From: Muribaculaceae bacterium
GTDB taxonomy: Bacteria > Bacteroidota > Bacteroidia > Bacteroidales > Muribaculaceae
Reading direction: 5' to 3'
NCBI GenBank assembly: GCA_022510505.1
Contig: JAFLTL010000008.1
Location: forward strand, 18,398-82,397
DNA: 64,000 nucleotides
Part shown: positions 16,758 through 24,215 of the stretch, piece after piece
Numbering within the stretch: position 1 is the stretch's first letter
Layout: every line of letters begins with the position of its first letter
Translations under genes and position numbers: made by a program
Notes under the pieces: generated by a model
What the model was told of the DNA's origin: nothing
Database searches by the model: none
What the model saw: the letters and a program-made list of their open reading frames with translations, nothing else

Positions 16758-18410
16758 TTAACGCCCAAGAATCTCCTTGTAACATTTGGGGTCATTCAAA
16801 ACTTCGATGGCAGCGTCAACATCAGGGTCATGGTTCAAACTCTCGATTATTACCCCCCGGTCATAATAATAACGCTGAAGTATTTCGGCAGTGAGATAGT
16901 TTGATATCATCTCTCTCTGTTGGTCAAGGTCATGGTTCAGGTCATGTTTCAAAAGTTTCTTTAAACTTGCAATCTGCTCCTGAACTTCGGGCGTGTCATA
17001 ACCTTCACTCTTTGCTGCTTTCTCCAGTTCATCGGTGATAATCTCACATACTCGGTCATAATGAAGCTTCTCGGGGTCAATGAAAGCCTTGAAATCTTCA
17101 TATATCGAGTCGGTCAGCACCCAGTCCTGAGGAGCGGGGATGCTCTCGTTCATTGCACGGAAACGGGTGGCATAGTCAAAATCCCATCCTTCGGAAACAA
17201 TGTTATAAACCAAACGGTTTCCTTCGGGAAGAGTCACACTGATATCGGGCGTTATCCCACCACCGTCACGCACCTCTCGACCTGTTGAAGTGTAGAACAC
17301 TGTGGTCAGTGAATCAGGGGTGCGTCCCGCTGAACCGTCAGAATTCCTTTGGGTATAATTCAATGCCTGGACACAACGCCCACTCGGTGTATAGTAACGT
17401 GCCACTGTAACTTTCAAAAGTCCGTCATAGGGTAATTGACGCGATGACTGCACCAATCCTTTCCCAAATGACCGGTTACCTACAATCACTCCTCGATCGA
17501 GATCCTGAATAGCACCCGTTACTATCTCCGATGAAGAAGCTGTGTTACCGTCAATCAGAACTGTTAAGGGTAACTCTGTGTCAATTGGTTTGTTAGGAGT
17601 TTTGTAGACTTTTTCGTTCAACAACCCGCGACCTCGGGTTCTAAGTACTTCGGTCCCCTTCGGCACAAAGAGACTCAGAATCTGAACCGCTCCTTCAAGA
17701 ATACCTCCACCATTGCCTCTGAGGTCCAGTATCAGCGACTCGATTCCTTTTGATTTCAAGTCCAACAATGCATCACGAACCTTCTCGTAGCTCTTATCGT
17801 TGAACGTGTTCAAGTTGATATAGCCTGTCTTGCCATCATTGAGAAGACCGTAATAGGTCAATGGATTTATCTCGATTTTTTCTCTCATGATGTCAAACGT
17901 CAGAATGGAATCCTCTACATAGGGACGTTGAACCGTGACTCTGACTTTTGTCCCGGCCTGACCTTTCAGGCGTTCACTGACCTGAGATGATGTCCAAGTC
18001 GTGACCGTGTCATCATCTAAAGCTATGAAAATATCGCCGGGCAACAAACCTGCTCTTGCTGCAGGACTCCCTTCCCGGGGCTCCGACACCATAACACGCT
18101 CTCCACGACGCTGCTGGATATAACTGCCGATGCCTCCATATTCTCCCGTGCTGACCGAGAGAAAGTCCTCCTGATCCTCCTCGGGATAATATTCGGTGTA
18201 AGGGTCTATACCACGTAACATTGCATCTATTGCTGCCTTCATCGTCTTGTCGGCATCGATAGTGTCGACATAGGAGGTTTGTAAGGCTTTATATATCGCG
18301 TTGAAAATGGTTAGATTCTTGCTTATGGCGTTTTTATCACTTCGGGTAGTCGCATTCAGCGATAATACAACTCCTAAAATGACTGAGATTATAAACGTTC
18401 TTTTCTTCAT
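16758..18410 (-). CDS. S41 family C-terminal processing peptidase
   Basis: A 550-residue exported serine protease. A signal peptide (MKKRTFIISVILGVVLSLNA) precedes a helical N-domain, a PDZ domain (about 88-165, with PAARAGLLPGDIFIALDD) and the S41 core. The predicted catalytic dyad is Ser292 in NTASSSEI and Lys317 in GNRSFGKGLVQ, 25 residues apart as in Prc. LRGNGGG at 230-236 is also typical. It is the first gene of the operon with amidase, MlaD-like and DUF4924 genes, driven from a TAACTTTG element about 100 bases upstream. It probably trims envelope proteins, possibly murein hydrolases, an inference from its neighbour. Confidence 0.95.
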   Translation of the reverse strand: MKKRTFIISVILGVVLSLNATTRSDKNAISKNLTIFNAIYKALQTSYVDTIDADKTMKAAIDAMLRGIDPYTEYYPEEDQEDFLSVSTGEYGGIGSYIQQRRGERVMVSEPREGSPAARAGLLPGDIFIALDDDTVTTWTSSQVSERLKGQAGTKVRVTVQRPYVEDSILTFDIMREKIEINPLTYYGLLNDGKTGYINLNTFNDKSYEKVRDALLDLKSKGIESLILDLRGNGGGILEGAVQILSLFVPKGTEVLRTRGRGLLNEKVYKTPNKPIDTELPLTVLIDGNTASSSEIVTGAIQDLDRGVIVGNRSFGKGLVQSSRQLPYDGLLKVTVARYYTPSGRCVQALNYTQRNSDGSAGRTPDSLTTVFYTSTGREVRDGGGITPDISVTLPEGNRLVYNIVSEGWDFDYATRFRAMNESIPAPQDWVLTDSIYEDFKAFIDPEKLHYDRVCEIITDELEKAAKSEGYDTPEVQEQIASLKKLLKHDLNHDLDQQREMISNYLTAEILQRYYYDRGVIIESLNHDPDVDAAIEVLNDPKCYKEILGR

Positions 18411-18507
18411 TTTTTCTCTTAATTCAAAAAATCTGATTATTCACTAAGAAAACTCAATCTTAACCGACCCCGAACCGACCGCCGTTAAAAATTGAGTTAT
18501 ATTATTG

Positions 18508-18515
18508 CAAAGTTA
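18508..18515 (-). promoter_or_regulatory. -7 promoter element TAACTTTG for the S41 protease operon
   Basis: A perfect TAnnTTTG match on the minus strand, about 97 bases upstream of the S41 protease start, leaving a leader of roughly 90 bases. It lies in the 281-base divergent gap, the longest gene-free stretch in the window. Apart from this and the plus-strand element at 18627, I see nothing else in the gap. Confidence 0.5.
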
Positions 18516-18626
18516 ATGATAATTTGACGACTATTTCCTTTTAAGTGGTTGATATGTTATCAAGTTTTTATGACGTTACTTTATCCAAAAACTTAACAAC
18601 TCAACAACAATTTTTGTAACGCGAAC

Positions 18627-18634
18627 TATTTTTG
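18627..18634 (+). promoter_or_regulatory. -7 promoter element TATTTTTG for the histidine phosphatase
   Basis: A TAnnTTTG match 57 bases upstream of the histidine acid phosphatase ATG. A TTTG at 18613-18616 is too close to serve as the usual -33 element. Confidence 0.45.
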
Positions 18635-18691
18635 CGAAATTTGTCATGAAACTATTCTACAAACTAATCTGAAAATCTAATACATCAAACT

Positions 18692-19978
18692 ATGAAAAGA
18701 GCACTGTCTCTGTCTATTGTCTTGTCGTTGACCTCTTTGATTTCAGAGGCCCAGATCCCGACTGTCGATGAATATCAGGCCGGAAGTCAACAAATGGCCT
18801 ACCCCGTCCCCGAAAGGTATCAACCTAAACTCAGTCAGTCTCCGGACGGTTACGTGCCTTTTCACATGGAACATTATGGACGTCATGGAAGCCGATGGCT
18901 TCTGAATACCAATGATTATGACAAACCTGTACAATACCTACAGAAGGCTAAAGAAGCAGGTGTGCTGACTCCACGCGGAGAAGAGGTTCTTGAGGAACTG
19001 ATGGTAATTCAACAGGATTCTAAAGGCCGATTAGGTGAATTGACACCGCTGGGTCATCGACAACACCGTGGAATTGCGCGTCGAATGGTGGAAAATTTCC
19101 CCGAAATATTTACCGATTCAACCTATCTTGACGCAAAATCCACTATGGTCATCCGTTGTATTCTTTCAATGGCCAACGAAACGGCCGAAATGCAAATGTT
19201 AAGACCTGGCATGAAGATCAAAATGGACGCTTCGGCAACAACTCAGAAAACTCTCGCTTATAATAGTGAGGATACCGTGGCTCGCCGGCTAAGCCGAGAG
19301 GCACGTCATTATTCCGAAGATTATGCAGCATCTCTTCCGAAGCCAGATGCTTTCTACGACAAGCTCTTTACCGATCGGGCTTTCCTAAATGACAGTCTGG
19401 ATGCTCAGGATGTCTTTGACCGAGTGTTCTATATCGCCGTCAATATGCAAAGCCACGACGATTATCCTTCAATCTATGACTTGTTCACTCAAGAAGAACT
19501 AATGAACGGGTGGCTCGCTCGAAACGCCGACTGGTATATTTCTTCCGGAATGACACCATTGACCGAAAACCGAGTGCCCTACAACCAACGTTATCTGTTG
19601 AAAAATATTATCGAAAGCGCCGACACTGCCATGATGTCACCTAACATCAGCGCAAATCTTCGTTTCGGACACGAGTCGATTCTTTTGCCGCTTAGCGTTC
19701 TGATGGGAATCAATAATGCCGGATATCAAACCGAAGATCTGACATCTCTAGCTGAACATTGGCGCAATTATGAAATCTTCCCGATGGCAAGCAATATTCA
19801 AATCGTTTTCTATAAACCCGAAAATAAGAGCGAATATTCTCTCGATGATGTTCTAATCAAGGTCCTTCTAAACGAACAGGAAGCAACTTTGCCTCTCAAA
19901 CCGGTAACGGGGAATTATTACCGATGGACCGACCTACGAAAGAAATCGATGGAAAATATTGAGAAATATATGGAATAA
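18692..19978 (+). CDS. Histidine acid phosphatase (phytase/MINPP-like)
   Basis: A 428-residue secreted phosphatase of histidine phosphatase branch 2. A signal peptide (MKRALSLSIVLSLTSLISEA) precedes the phosphate-binding motif RHGSR at residues 64-68, with His65 as the nucleophile. The C-terminal proton-donor motif is FGHES (His327-Glu328), where classical acid phosphatases have HD and the multiple inositol polyphosphate phosphatases have HAE, so a phytate or inositol phosphate substrate is plausible but unproven. It has its own promoter and a strong terminator, so it is monocistronic. Confidence 0.88.
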   Translation: MKRALSLSIVLSLTSLISEAQIPTVDEYQAGSQQMAYPVPERYQPKLSQSPDGYVPFHMEHYGRHGSRWLLNTNDYDKPVQYLQKAKEAGVLTPRGEEVLEELMVIQQDSKGRLGELTPLGHRQHRGIARRMVENFPEIFTDSTYLDAKSTMVIRCILSMANETAEMQMLRPGMKIKMDASATTQKTLAYNSEDTVARRLSREARHYSEDYAASLPKPDAFYDKLFTDRAFLNDSLDAQDVFDRVFYIAVNMQSHDDYPSIYDLFTQEELMNGWLARNADWYISSGMTPLTENRVPYNQRYLLKNIIESADTAMMSPNISANLRFGHESILLPLSVLMGINNAGYQTEDLTSLAEHWRNYEIFPMASNIQIVFYKPENKSEYSLDDVLIKVLLNEQEATLPLKPVTGNYYRWTDLRKKSMENIEKYME

Positions 19979-20012
19979 AAAAAGACCGGTTCAAACGAAC
20001 CGGTCTTTTTTT
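19977..20012 (+). terminator. Intrinsic terminator after the histidine phosphatase
   Basis: A perfect stem: AAAAGACCGGTTC, loop AAAC, GAACCGGTCTTTT, running into T residues. The A-run on the left makes it symmetrical, so it can also stop transcription of the convergent small lipoprotein gene. It begins within the stop codon of the phosphatase. Confidence 0.95.
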
Positions 20013-20026
20013 GTGTTTTCTAAAGC

Positions 20027-20233
20027 TTATTCAGCTACTTCAACAACTTCACCTGCAACTTCAGCACATGAGTCAGCAGCACAAGAGTCAGAAGCGCAAC
20101 ATGCACCTTCTTCAACAACTTCTACCTGTTCAGCTTCAGCTTCTTCAGCAGCAGCTTCTTTTTCAGCTTTGTTTCCGCATGAGAACAAGGATACACTTGC
20201 TATAACTGCGAACGAGAGAAATAATTTTTTCAT
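20027..20233 (-). CDS. Small acidic cysteine-containing lipoprotein
   Basis: A 68-residue predicted lipoprotein: basic start, hydrophobic core and lipobox SLFSC with the lipidated cysteine at residue 19. The mature part is almost entirely Glu, Ala and Val, with a Cys cluster (GACCASDSCAADSC) in the middle that could form disulfides or bind metal. Strong composition bias creates long meaningless ORFs on the opposite strand. It has a textbook promoter with both -7 and -33 elements and ends at a bidirectional terminator, which suggests strong expression. Similar low-complexity lipoproteins are common in Bacteroidales; the function is unknown. Confidence 0.85.
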   Translation of the reverse strand: MKKLFLSFAVIASVSLFSCGNKAEKEAAAEEAEAEQVEVVEEGACCASDSCAADSCAEVAGEVVEVAE

Positions 20234-20281
20234 TGTTTTATGAGATTAAATAATACTATCCTTTTTGTTTGAAAAACGTGG

Positions 20282-20313
20282 CAAATTTAGACACGTTTTA
20301 CCTTTATACCAAA
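20282..20313 (-). promoter_or_regulatory. Complete Bacteroidota promoter (-33 TTTG, -7 TAAATTTG)
   Basis: On the minus strand TTTG (20310-20313) and TAAATTTG (20282-20289) are separated by 20 bases, matching the Bacteroidota housekeeping consensus at its usual spacing. It is the most complete promoter in the window and drives the small acidic lipoprotein, with a leader of about 45 bases. Confidence 0.75.
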
Positions 20314-20394
20314 TTTTTTTTACATTTTTTTATGATTTTTTACCTAAAAATATCATTTTTTCATGTTATGGGATATTATTTGCGCACTCCGGTC

Positions 20395-21258
20395 TCACTT
20401 TTTCTTCTTTTCGGGTGCAAAACGATTCGGAAAATCAATGTGGACTCGGGGTCTGACAAGTGAATAGATGATAAAATACAATCCTATCAATATGAAGGGT
20501 ATGCTTAGCCATTGACCCATGTTCAACGCCATGTCGGCTTCCCAGGATACCTGGTCGTTCTTGACAAATTCGATCAGAAAACGTGGTACAAAAATCCCGG
20601 TGAAGAATGTGCCGAATATCAACCCGGGGCGACATTCCGCATTCTTTTTCCAATACATCCACATCAAAAGCACAAAAAGGGCTAAATAACAGGATGCCTC
20701 ATAGATTTGCGTTGGATGGGACGGTTGGGAAAATATCGGCTCCGCACCGTTTTGCCAAGCATGAATGTTAATTATAAAGCGAAAGGCCCAAGGAACATCG
20801 GTTACGTGACCGTATATTTCATGGTTCATGAGATTCCCTATTCTTATCAAAGCGCCAACCAGAGCTATTGGAATCACCAACCGATCAAAGGTCCACATCG
20901 GAGAACGATGGGAATTGAATATACTGAACATGAACACTCCAATTACAACTCCGATTGTACCTCCGTGGGAGGCTAAGCCTCCTTCCCAGATATATAGAAT
21001 CCTAATAGGGTCCTGGGAGTAGACATCCCACTCATAGAAGAACACATGGCCCAACCGGGCTCCTATTATCGTCCCTGCAATTGTCCATAACAACAGAGAT
21101 CCCAACCAGCTTTCGGGTGCTCCTTCATGCTTGAATATTTTTGCCTCTATATTGTAGCCGATATAGAACCCCACTGCGAACATCAGTCCATACCAGCGAA
21201 CCGTCACAAACGAATGAATTATATCGGGATTAGCCGTCCAGGTTATATAGTCTAACAT
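20395..21258 (-). CDS. lgt: Prolipoprotein diacylglyceryl transferase
   Basis: A 287-residue inner-membrane enzyme that transfers diacylglycerol from phosphatidylglycerol to the lipobox cysteine of prolipoproteins, the first step of lipoprotein maturation. About seven hydrophobic helices are visible. Key family segments are VRWYGLMFAVGF (about 21-32), GARLGHVFFYEW, the GGLASHGGTIG motif and an RIGNLMNHEIYG stretch carrying the essential Arg-Asn. Length is normal. It follows rnhA after 11 bases and is the last gene of the mscL-aroK-ald-rnhA-lgt run. Confidence 0.96.
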   Translation of the reverse strand: MLDYITWTANPDIIHSFVTVRWYGLMFAVGFYIGYNIEAKIFKHEGAPESWLGSLLLWTIAGTIIGARLGHVFFYEWDVYSQDPIRILYIWEGGLASHGGTIGVVIGVFMFSIFNSHRSPMWTFDRLVIPIALVGALIRIGNLMNHEIYGHVTDVPWAFRFIINIHAWQNGAEPIFSQPSHPTQIYEASCYLALFVLLMWMYWKKNAECRPGLIFGTFFTGIFVPRFLIEFVKNDQVSWEADMALNMGQWLSIPFILIGLYFIIYSLVRPRVHIDFPNRFAPEKKKK

Positions 21259-21269
21259 GATTCTCCTAA

Positions 21270-21917
21270 TTATTTTCTACCAAAATCGGCGGGTATCTCT
21301 CCCCATTTTTCTGTGTCCCACTTTAAAACAGGATTATATATCGGTTGATGAGTTTGAACCCAATTATCGGCACGTCTCAGTAATTGGGCTATGGGACTTG
21401 TCGTCGACGACGTTACAACAGCCGACTTATGTCCCTTGTTCCTAAGCCAAGCCAACGAAGTGCGGCTGTCGGCATACACCGGCGTCGTTCGGTCGCCTTG
21501 TTTGTCTAGTAACGCCAATGCATGAACTAAAGCCAGATATTCGGCTACGTTGTTCGTGCCACCTTCTAACGGGCCAACCTGAAAGATGGTTTCACCGGTT
21601 CCAACTTTCACGCCTTTATACTCTATTGGTCCGGGGTTCTTGGAACACGCTCCGTCAACTGCTATGGCATCAAGCCTTATCTCAGGAAATGCAGCATAAT
21701 TAACTTTTTCGTTTTTGTGTGAGGCTATGGCCCGAAGCAAATCCATGTGGTCAGAAACTTTTCCACGATAGGCAGCAACGGCTTCTTCCTTCGTGTCAAA
21801 CGACTTGTAGCGTGCTCCTGCAAATCCTTCGACCTGGTCGCGACATTCCTCCCATGAAGGATAAATCCCCGACTCCCTTCCTTCCCAAACAACATAATAT
21901 TTTCCTTGTCGACTCAT
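21270..21917 (-). CDS. rnhA: Ribonuclease H with N-terminal viroplasmin domain
   Basis: A 215-residue RNase HI that degrades RNA in RNA-DNA hybrids. The start MSRQGKYYVVWEGRESGIYP opens the hybrid-binding viroplasmin (caulimovirus-like) domain (about 5-50). The catalytic DEDD residues are visible in AIAVDGACSKNPGP, GGTNNVAEYLALV, PVYADSRTSLAW and the final RRADNW. An in-frame extension back to 22235 exists but only reads through the alanine dehydrogenase gene in another frame. The ATG at 21917 overlaps that gene's stop as ATGA. Confidence 0.93.
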   Translation of the reverse strand: MSRQGKYYVVWEGRESGIYPSWEECRDQVEGFAGARYKSFDTKEEAVAAYRGKVSDHMDLLRAIASHKNEKVNYAAFPEIRLDAIAVDGACSKNPGPIEYKGVKVGTGETIFQVGPLEGGTNNVAEYLALVHALALLDKQGDRTTPVYADSRTSLAWLRNKGHKSAVVTSSTTSPIAQLLRRADNWVQTHQPIYNPVLKWDTEKWGEIPADFGRK

Positions 21918-23110
21918 GATAAGTGAAGGTATATTGACGGGTCGACCCATTTCAACCCCGTGGCCACCGAAGCTTCTCGGCTGATTAACTTGCCACCGAA
22001 GGTTACTAAACCTGAGCTCAGGAAAGGATTCATCCTGACGGCATCCATAAAGGTATGGTCGGACGATATAGCTAAATTCTGAAGAATCGGAACCAAGGCG
22101 TTCGACAAAGCCATCGCCGAAGTGCGGGGTACAGCACTCCCCGGATTTATAAAGCATATCCTCTGGGAGAGAACCGGAAGAGTTTCGGTTGCCGGTGACA
22201 GGTCCATCACAGGGAGTGATGGAAAGGTCTCGCACACTGGATAACCCAGGTCAAACAGAATAACACCTTTCTTCAATTGCGAAATCTCATCACTGTTGAC
22301 ACGAGCATTGTTGTTCTCCTTGTCTCCGTCAAATGTGTTTATGATTACGTCGGCACTCTGGAGAGCACTAAGGTATACTTTCCTGTGCATCGAGGATCCG
22401 ATTACTGCTCCTGAGAGCTGACCCAAGGCGTTTCTAAGTCGACATGCATCGTCATCGAAAAGTCGAACCATCGCTCCTAAACCCAATGCACTGCGGGATG
22501 CCGCAATCCCAGCTGTTCCCGCACCAATCACTACAACCTCACAAGGTGTAATTCCGGCGACTCCTCCAAGCAGGATTCCCTTGCCATGAACACCATCGGC
22601 AAGATGTCCGGCTGCAACAGCAATAGTCGCTCTTCCGTCTACCTCAGCCAAGAGATCGGCAATCGGTTTGTGTCCGTTTTGCTGACTCAGAGCTGTCAAC
22701 GACAGGGTAGTGATGGCTTGGCGATTCAAGGCCTCGAGCATAGTTCGACCAATAAGAGCCGGCTTTACAACCGTCCACAATGTGGCATTCCTCCTCATCG
22801 ATTTTATGTCGACCGACGAAAGCTGAGCCGCAACTATTACGATATCTGCACCTAAGGATGTCGTGCGGTCGGTTATCGTAGCCCCATGGGAAGAGTAGGC
22901 ATAGTCGTTGTAATGGATTTCATGACCAGCTCCTTTTTCCATTAAAACTTTGAAGCCATAGTCGTTCACAAGGATGTGAACTGCTTCAGGTGTCAATGGA
23001 AAACGTCGGTCTCCCTGGGATGGATTAGCGGGCAATCCTATCGTTATGCCACGATTGTTTATCTCTATCTTGACAGGTTGCTCAAGAGTCGCTATTTCGG
23101 GATTTTCCAT
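21914..23110 (-). CDS. ald: Alanine dehydrogenase family protein
   Basis: A 398-residue NAD(P)-binding oxidoreductase of the alanine dehydrogenase/pyridine nucleotide transhydrogenase family, predicted to interconvert L-alanine and pyruvate plus ammonia. The N-terminal domain has LPANPSQGDRRFPLTPEAV, the substrate-binding segment. The Rossmann motif VVIGAGTAGIAASRSALGLGA is near residue 195. The middle region is more divergent than in typical Ald, so activity should be treated as a family inference. It overlaps the upstream shikimate kinase by 29 bases and rnhA by four. Confidence 0.82.
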   Translation of the reverse strand: MENPEIATLEQPVKIEINNRGITIGLPANPSQGDRRFPLTPEAVHILVNDYGFKVLMEKGAGHEIHYNDYAYSSHGATITDRTTSLGADIVIVAAQLSSVDIKSMRRNATLWTVVKPALIGRTMLEALNRQAITTLSLTALSQQNGHKPIADLLAEVDGRATIAVAAGHLADGVHGKGILLGGVAGITPCEVVVIGAGTAGIAASRSALGLGAMVRLFDDDACRLRNALGQLSGAVIGSSMHRKVYLSALQSADVIINTFDGDKENNNARVNSDEISQLKKGVILFDLGYPVCETFPSLPVMDLSPATETLPVLSQRICFINPGSAVPRTSAMALSNALVPILQNLAISSDHTFMDAVRMNPFLSSGLVTFGGKLISREASVATGLKWVDPSIYLHLS

Positions 23111-23675
23111 AGGACGGCATGAATTGTTTTATGAAACGGTGAGCCGTTTCTTCGCGGTCGCTTTCGGTCTCTAAAAGAGCTGTGTCAAAATGATCCTTTG
23201 CCTTCGAATAATAGGGTTCTCTTTTCTTTAGTGATACAGAGATGAAATCCCAAAGTTGTTCGGAATCCATCGTCGCAATCAACGGACGCTTGTGACGTCC
23301 ACGCATCAGGCGTGAATGGAGAATCGATATCGGCGCTGTCAACCAAATCGTTGTTCCCGATTTGTTCATGTGGTCCATGTTGTCAAAGAAACATGGAGTC
23401 CCGCCACCACATGCTATGACAACATCCTGCATCTCTGATACTTCATGAAGCATCTCGCGCTCGATCTCCCGGAATCCTTCTTCGCCTCGCTCGCTGAAAA
23501 GTTGTCCGATGCTACGATGATAACGGTTCTCTATATAGGAGTCCAAATCAATGAACTCTATCCCCGTCTCGCGGGTCAGCAGGCGTCCCAGCGTTGATTT
23601 ACCGGAACCCATATATCCGACAAAGAAAAGTGGACGCAATTTAGGATTCTTTCGAGTTTTGACGTAGAAGATCAC
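23082..23675 (-). CDS. aroK: Shikimate kinase
   Basis: Phosphorylates shikimate to shikimate 3-phosphate in aromatic biosynthesis. The P-loop GYMGSGKST is near residue 20, followed by the shikimate-binding EFIDLDSYIENR and the CGGGTPCF glycine motif; the lid has LMRGRHKRPLI. As given it is 197 residues and overlaps mscL by 35 bases. A TTG at 23639, one base after the mscL stop, would give MRPLFFVGYMGSGKST and 185 residues, closer to the usual length, so the start is uncertain. Confidence 0.93.
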   Translation of the reverse strand: MIFYVKTRKNPKLRPLFFVGYMGSGKSTLGRLLTRETGIEFIDLDSYIENRYHRSIGQLFSERGEEGFREIEREMLHEVSEMQDVVIACGGGTPCFFDNMDHMNKSGTTIWLTAPISILHSRLMRGRHKRPLIATMDSEQLWDFISVSLKKREPYYSKAKDHFDTALLETESDREETAHRFIKQFMPSYGKSRNSDS

Positions 23676-24075
23676 GAATCTCGGTCAGAAGCTGAACCTC
23701 TTCGCTGGGTGCTGCAGGTTCGGCAGGAGCCGGTTCCTCATCTTTTTTCTTCAGTCTCATGATAAATTTGATCATCATGAAGATACAGAAGGCAACAATG
23801 ATAAAGTCGACGATAGCCTGCACGAAAACACCCCATGACAACACAATTTCGGGAGTTATAATCTCCTCACCTTGTTTTACTGCCTCTTGAATAACCCAAC
23901 GATGCTCGCTGAAATTGATGCCACCGGTAAAATAGCCGATTATGGGCATCAACACATCATTGACAAGTGAACTGACAATTTTGCCGAAGGCCGCGCCAAT
24001 GATGACACCTACTGCCATATCTACCACGTTGCCTTTTACAGCAAAATCTTTGAAGTCGTTTAAAAACTTTTTCAT
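23641..24075 (-). CDS. mscL: Large-conductance mechanosensitive channel
   Basis: A 144-residue inner-membrane channel that opens under membrane tension to release solutes during osmotic downshock. The N-terminal helix and first membrane segment FLNDFKDFAVKGNVVDMAVGVIIGAAFGKIV are highly characteristic. A periplasmic loop (GGINFSEHRWVIQ) and a second membrane segment (about 85-107) follow, then a charged cytoplasmic helix ending LLTEIRDLLRQNS. It is the first gene of the run with aroK, ald, rnhA and lgt, with a TATATTTG promoter element 60 bases upstream. Confidence 0.97.
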   Translation of the reverse strand: MKKFLNDFKDFAVKGNVVDMAVGVIIGAAFGKIVSSLVNDVLMPIIGYFTGGINFSEHRWVIQEAVKQGEEIITPEIVLSWGVFVQAIVDFIIVAFCIFMMIKFIMRLKKKDEEPAPAEPAAPSEEVQLLTEIRDLLRQNSKES

Positions 24076-24135
24076 CGGTGTGTAATATTGGTTAAATATT
24101 TCGAGGTTTTATTAAATTGTACTAAAGCTAAGACA

Positions 24136-24143
24136 CAAATATA
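24136..24143 (-). promoter_or_regulatory. -7 promoter element TATATTTG for mscL
   Basis: A perfect TAnnTTTG match on the minus strand, 60 bases upstream of the mscL ATG and back-to-back with the clpC promoter. Confidence 0.5.
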
Positions 24144-24186
24144 CAACTTTTAAACTTATGGCACGGTTATTGTTCAAACTAAAACG

Positions 24187-24194
24187 TAACTTTG
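24187..24194 (+). promoter_or_regulatory. -7 promoter element TAACTTTG for clpC
   Basis: A perfect TAnnTTTG match 21 bases before the clpC ATG at 24216. An in-frame TTG at 24192 lies inside this element and so would not be transcribed, which settles the downstream ATG as the start and implies a leader of about 15 bases. Confidence 0.65.
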
Positions 24195-24215
24195 TATAGA
24201 TTTTCTCGAGAAATT

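Noticed and set aside
20011-20243. Leu/Gln-rich and Ser/Ala-rich ORFs on the plus strand
   Set aside because: They are the complement of the Glu/Ala-rich small lipoprotein on the minus strand, which has a signal peptide, lipobox and promoter.
21918-22235. N-terminal extension of RNase H
   Set aside because: The extra residues come from reading the alanine dehydrogenase gene out of frame and resemble nothing; the ATG at 21917 opens the known viroplasmin domain.
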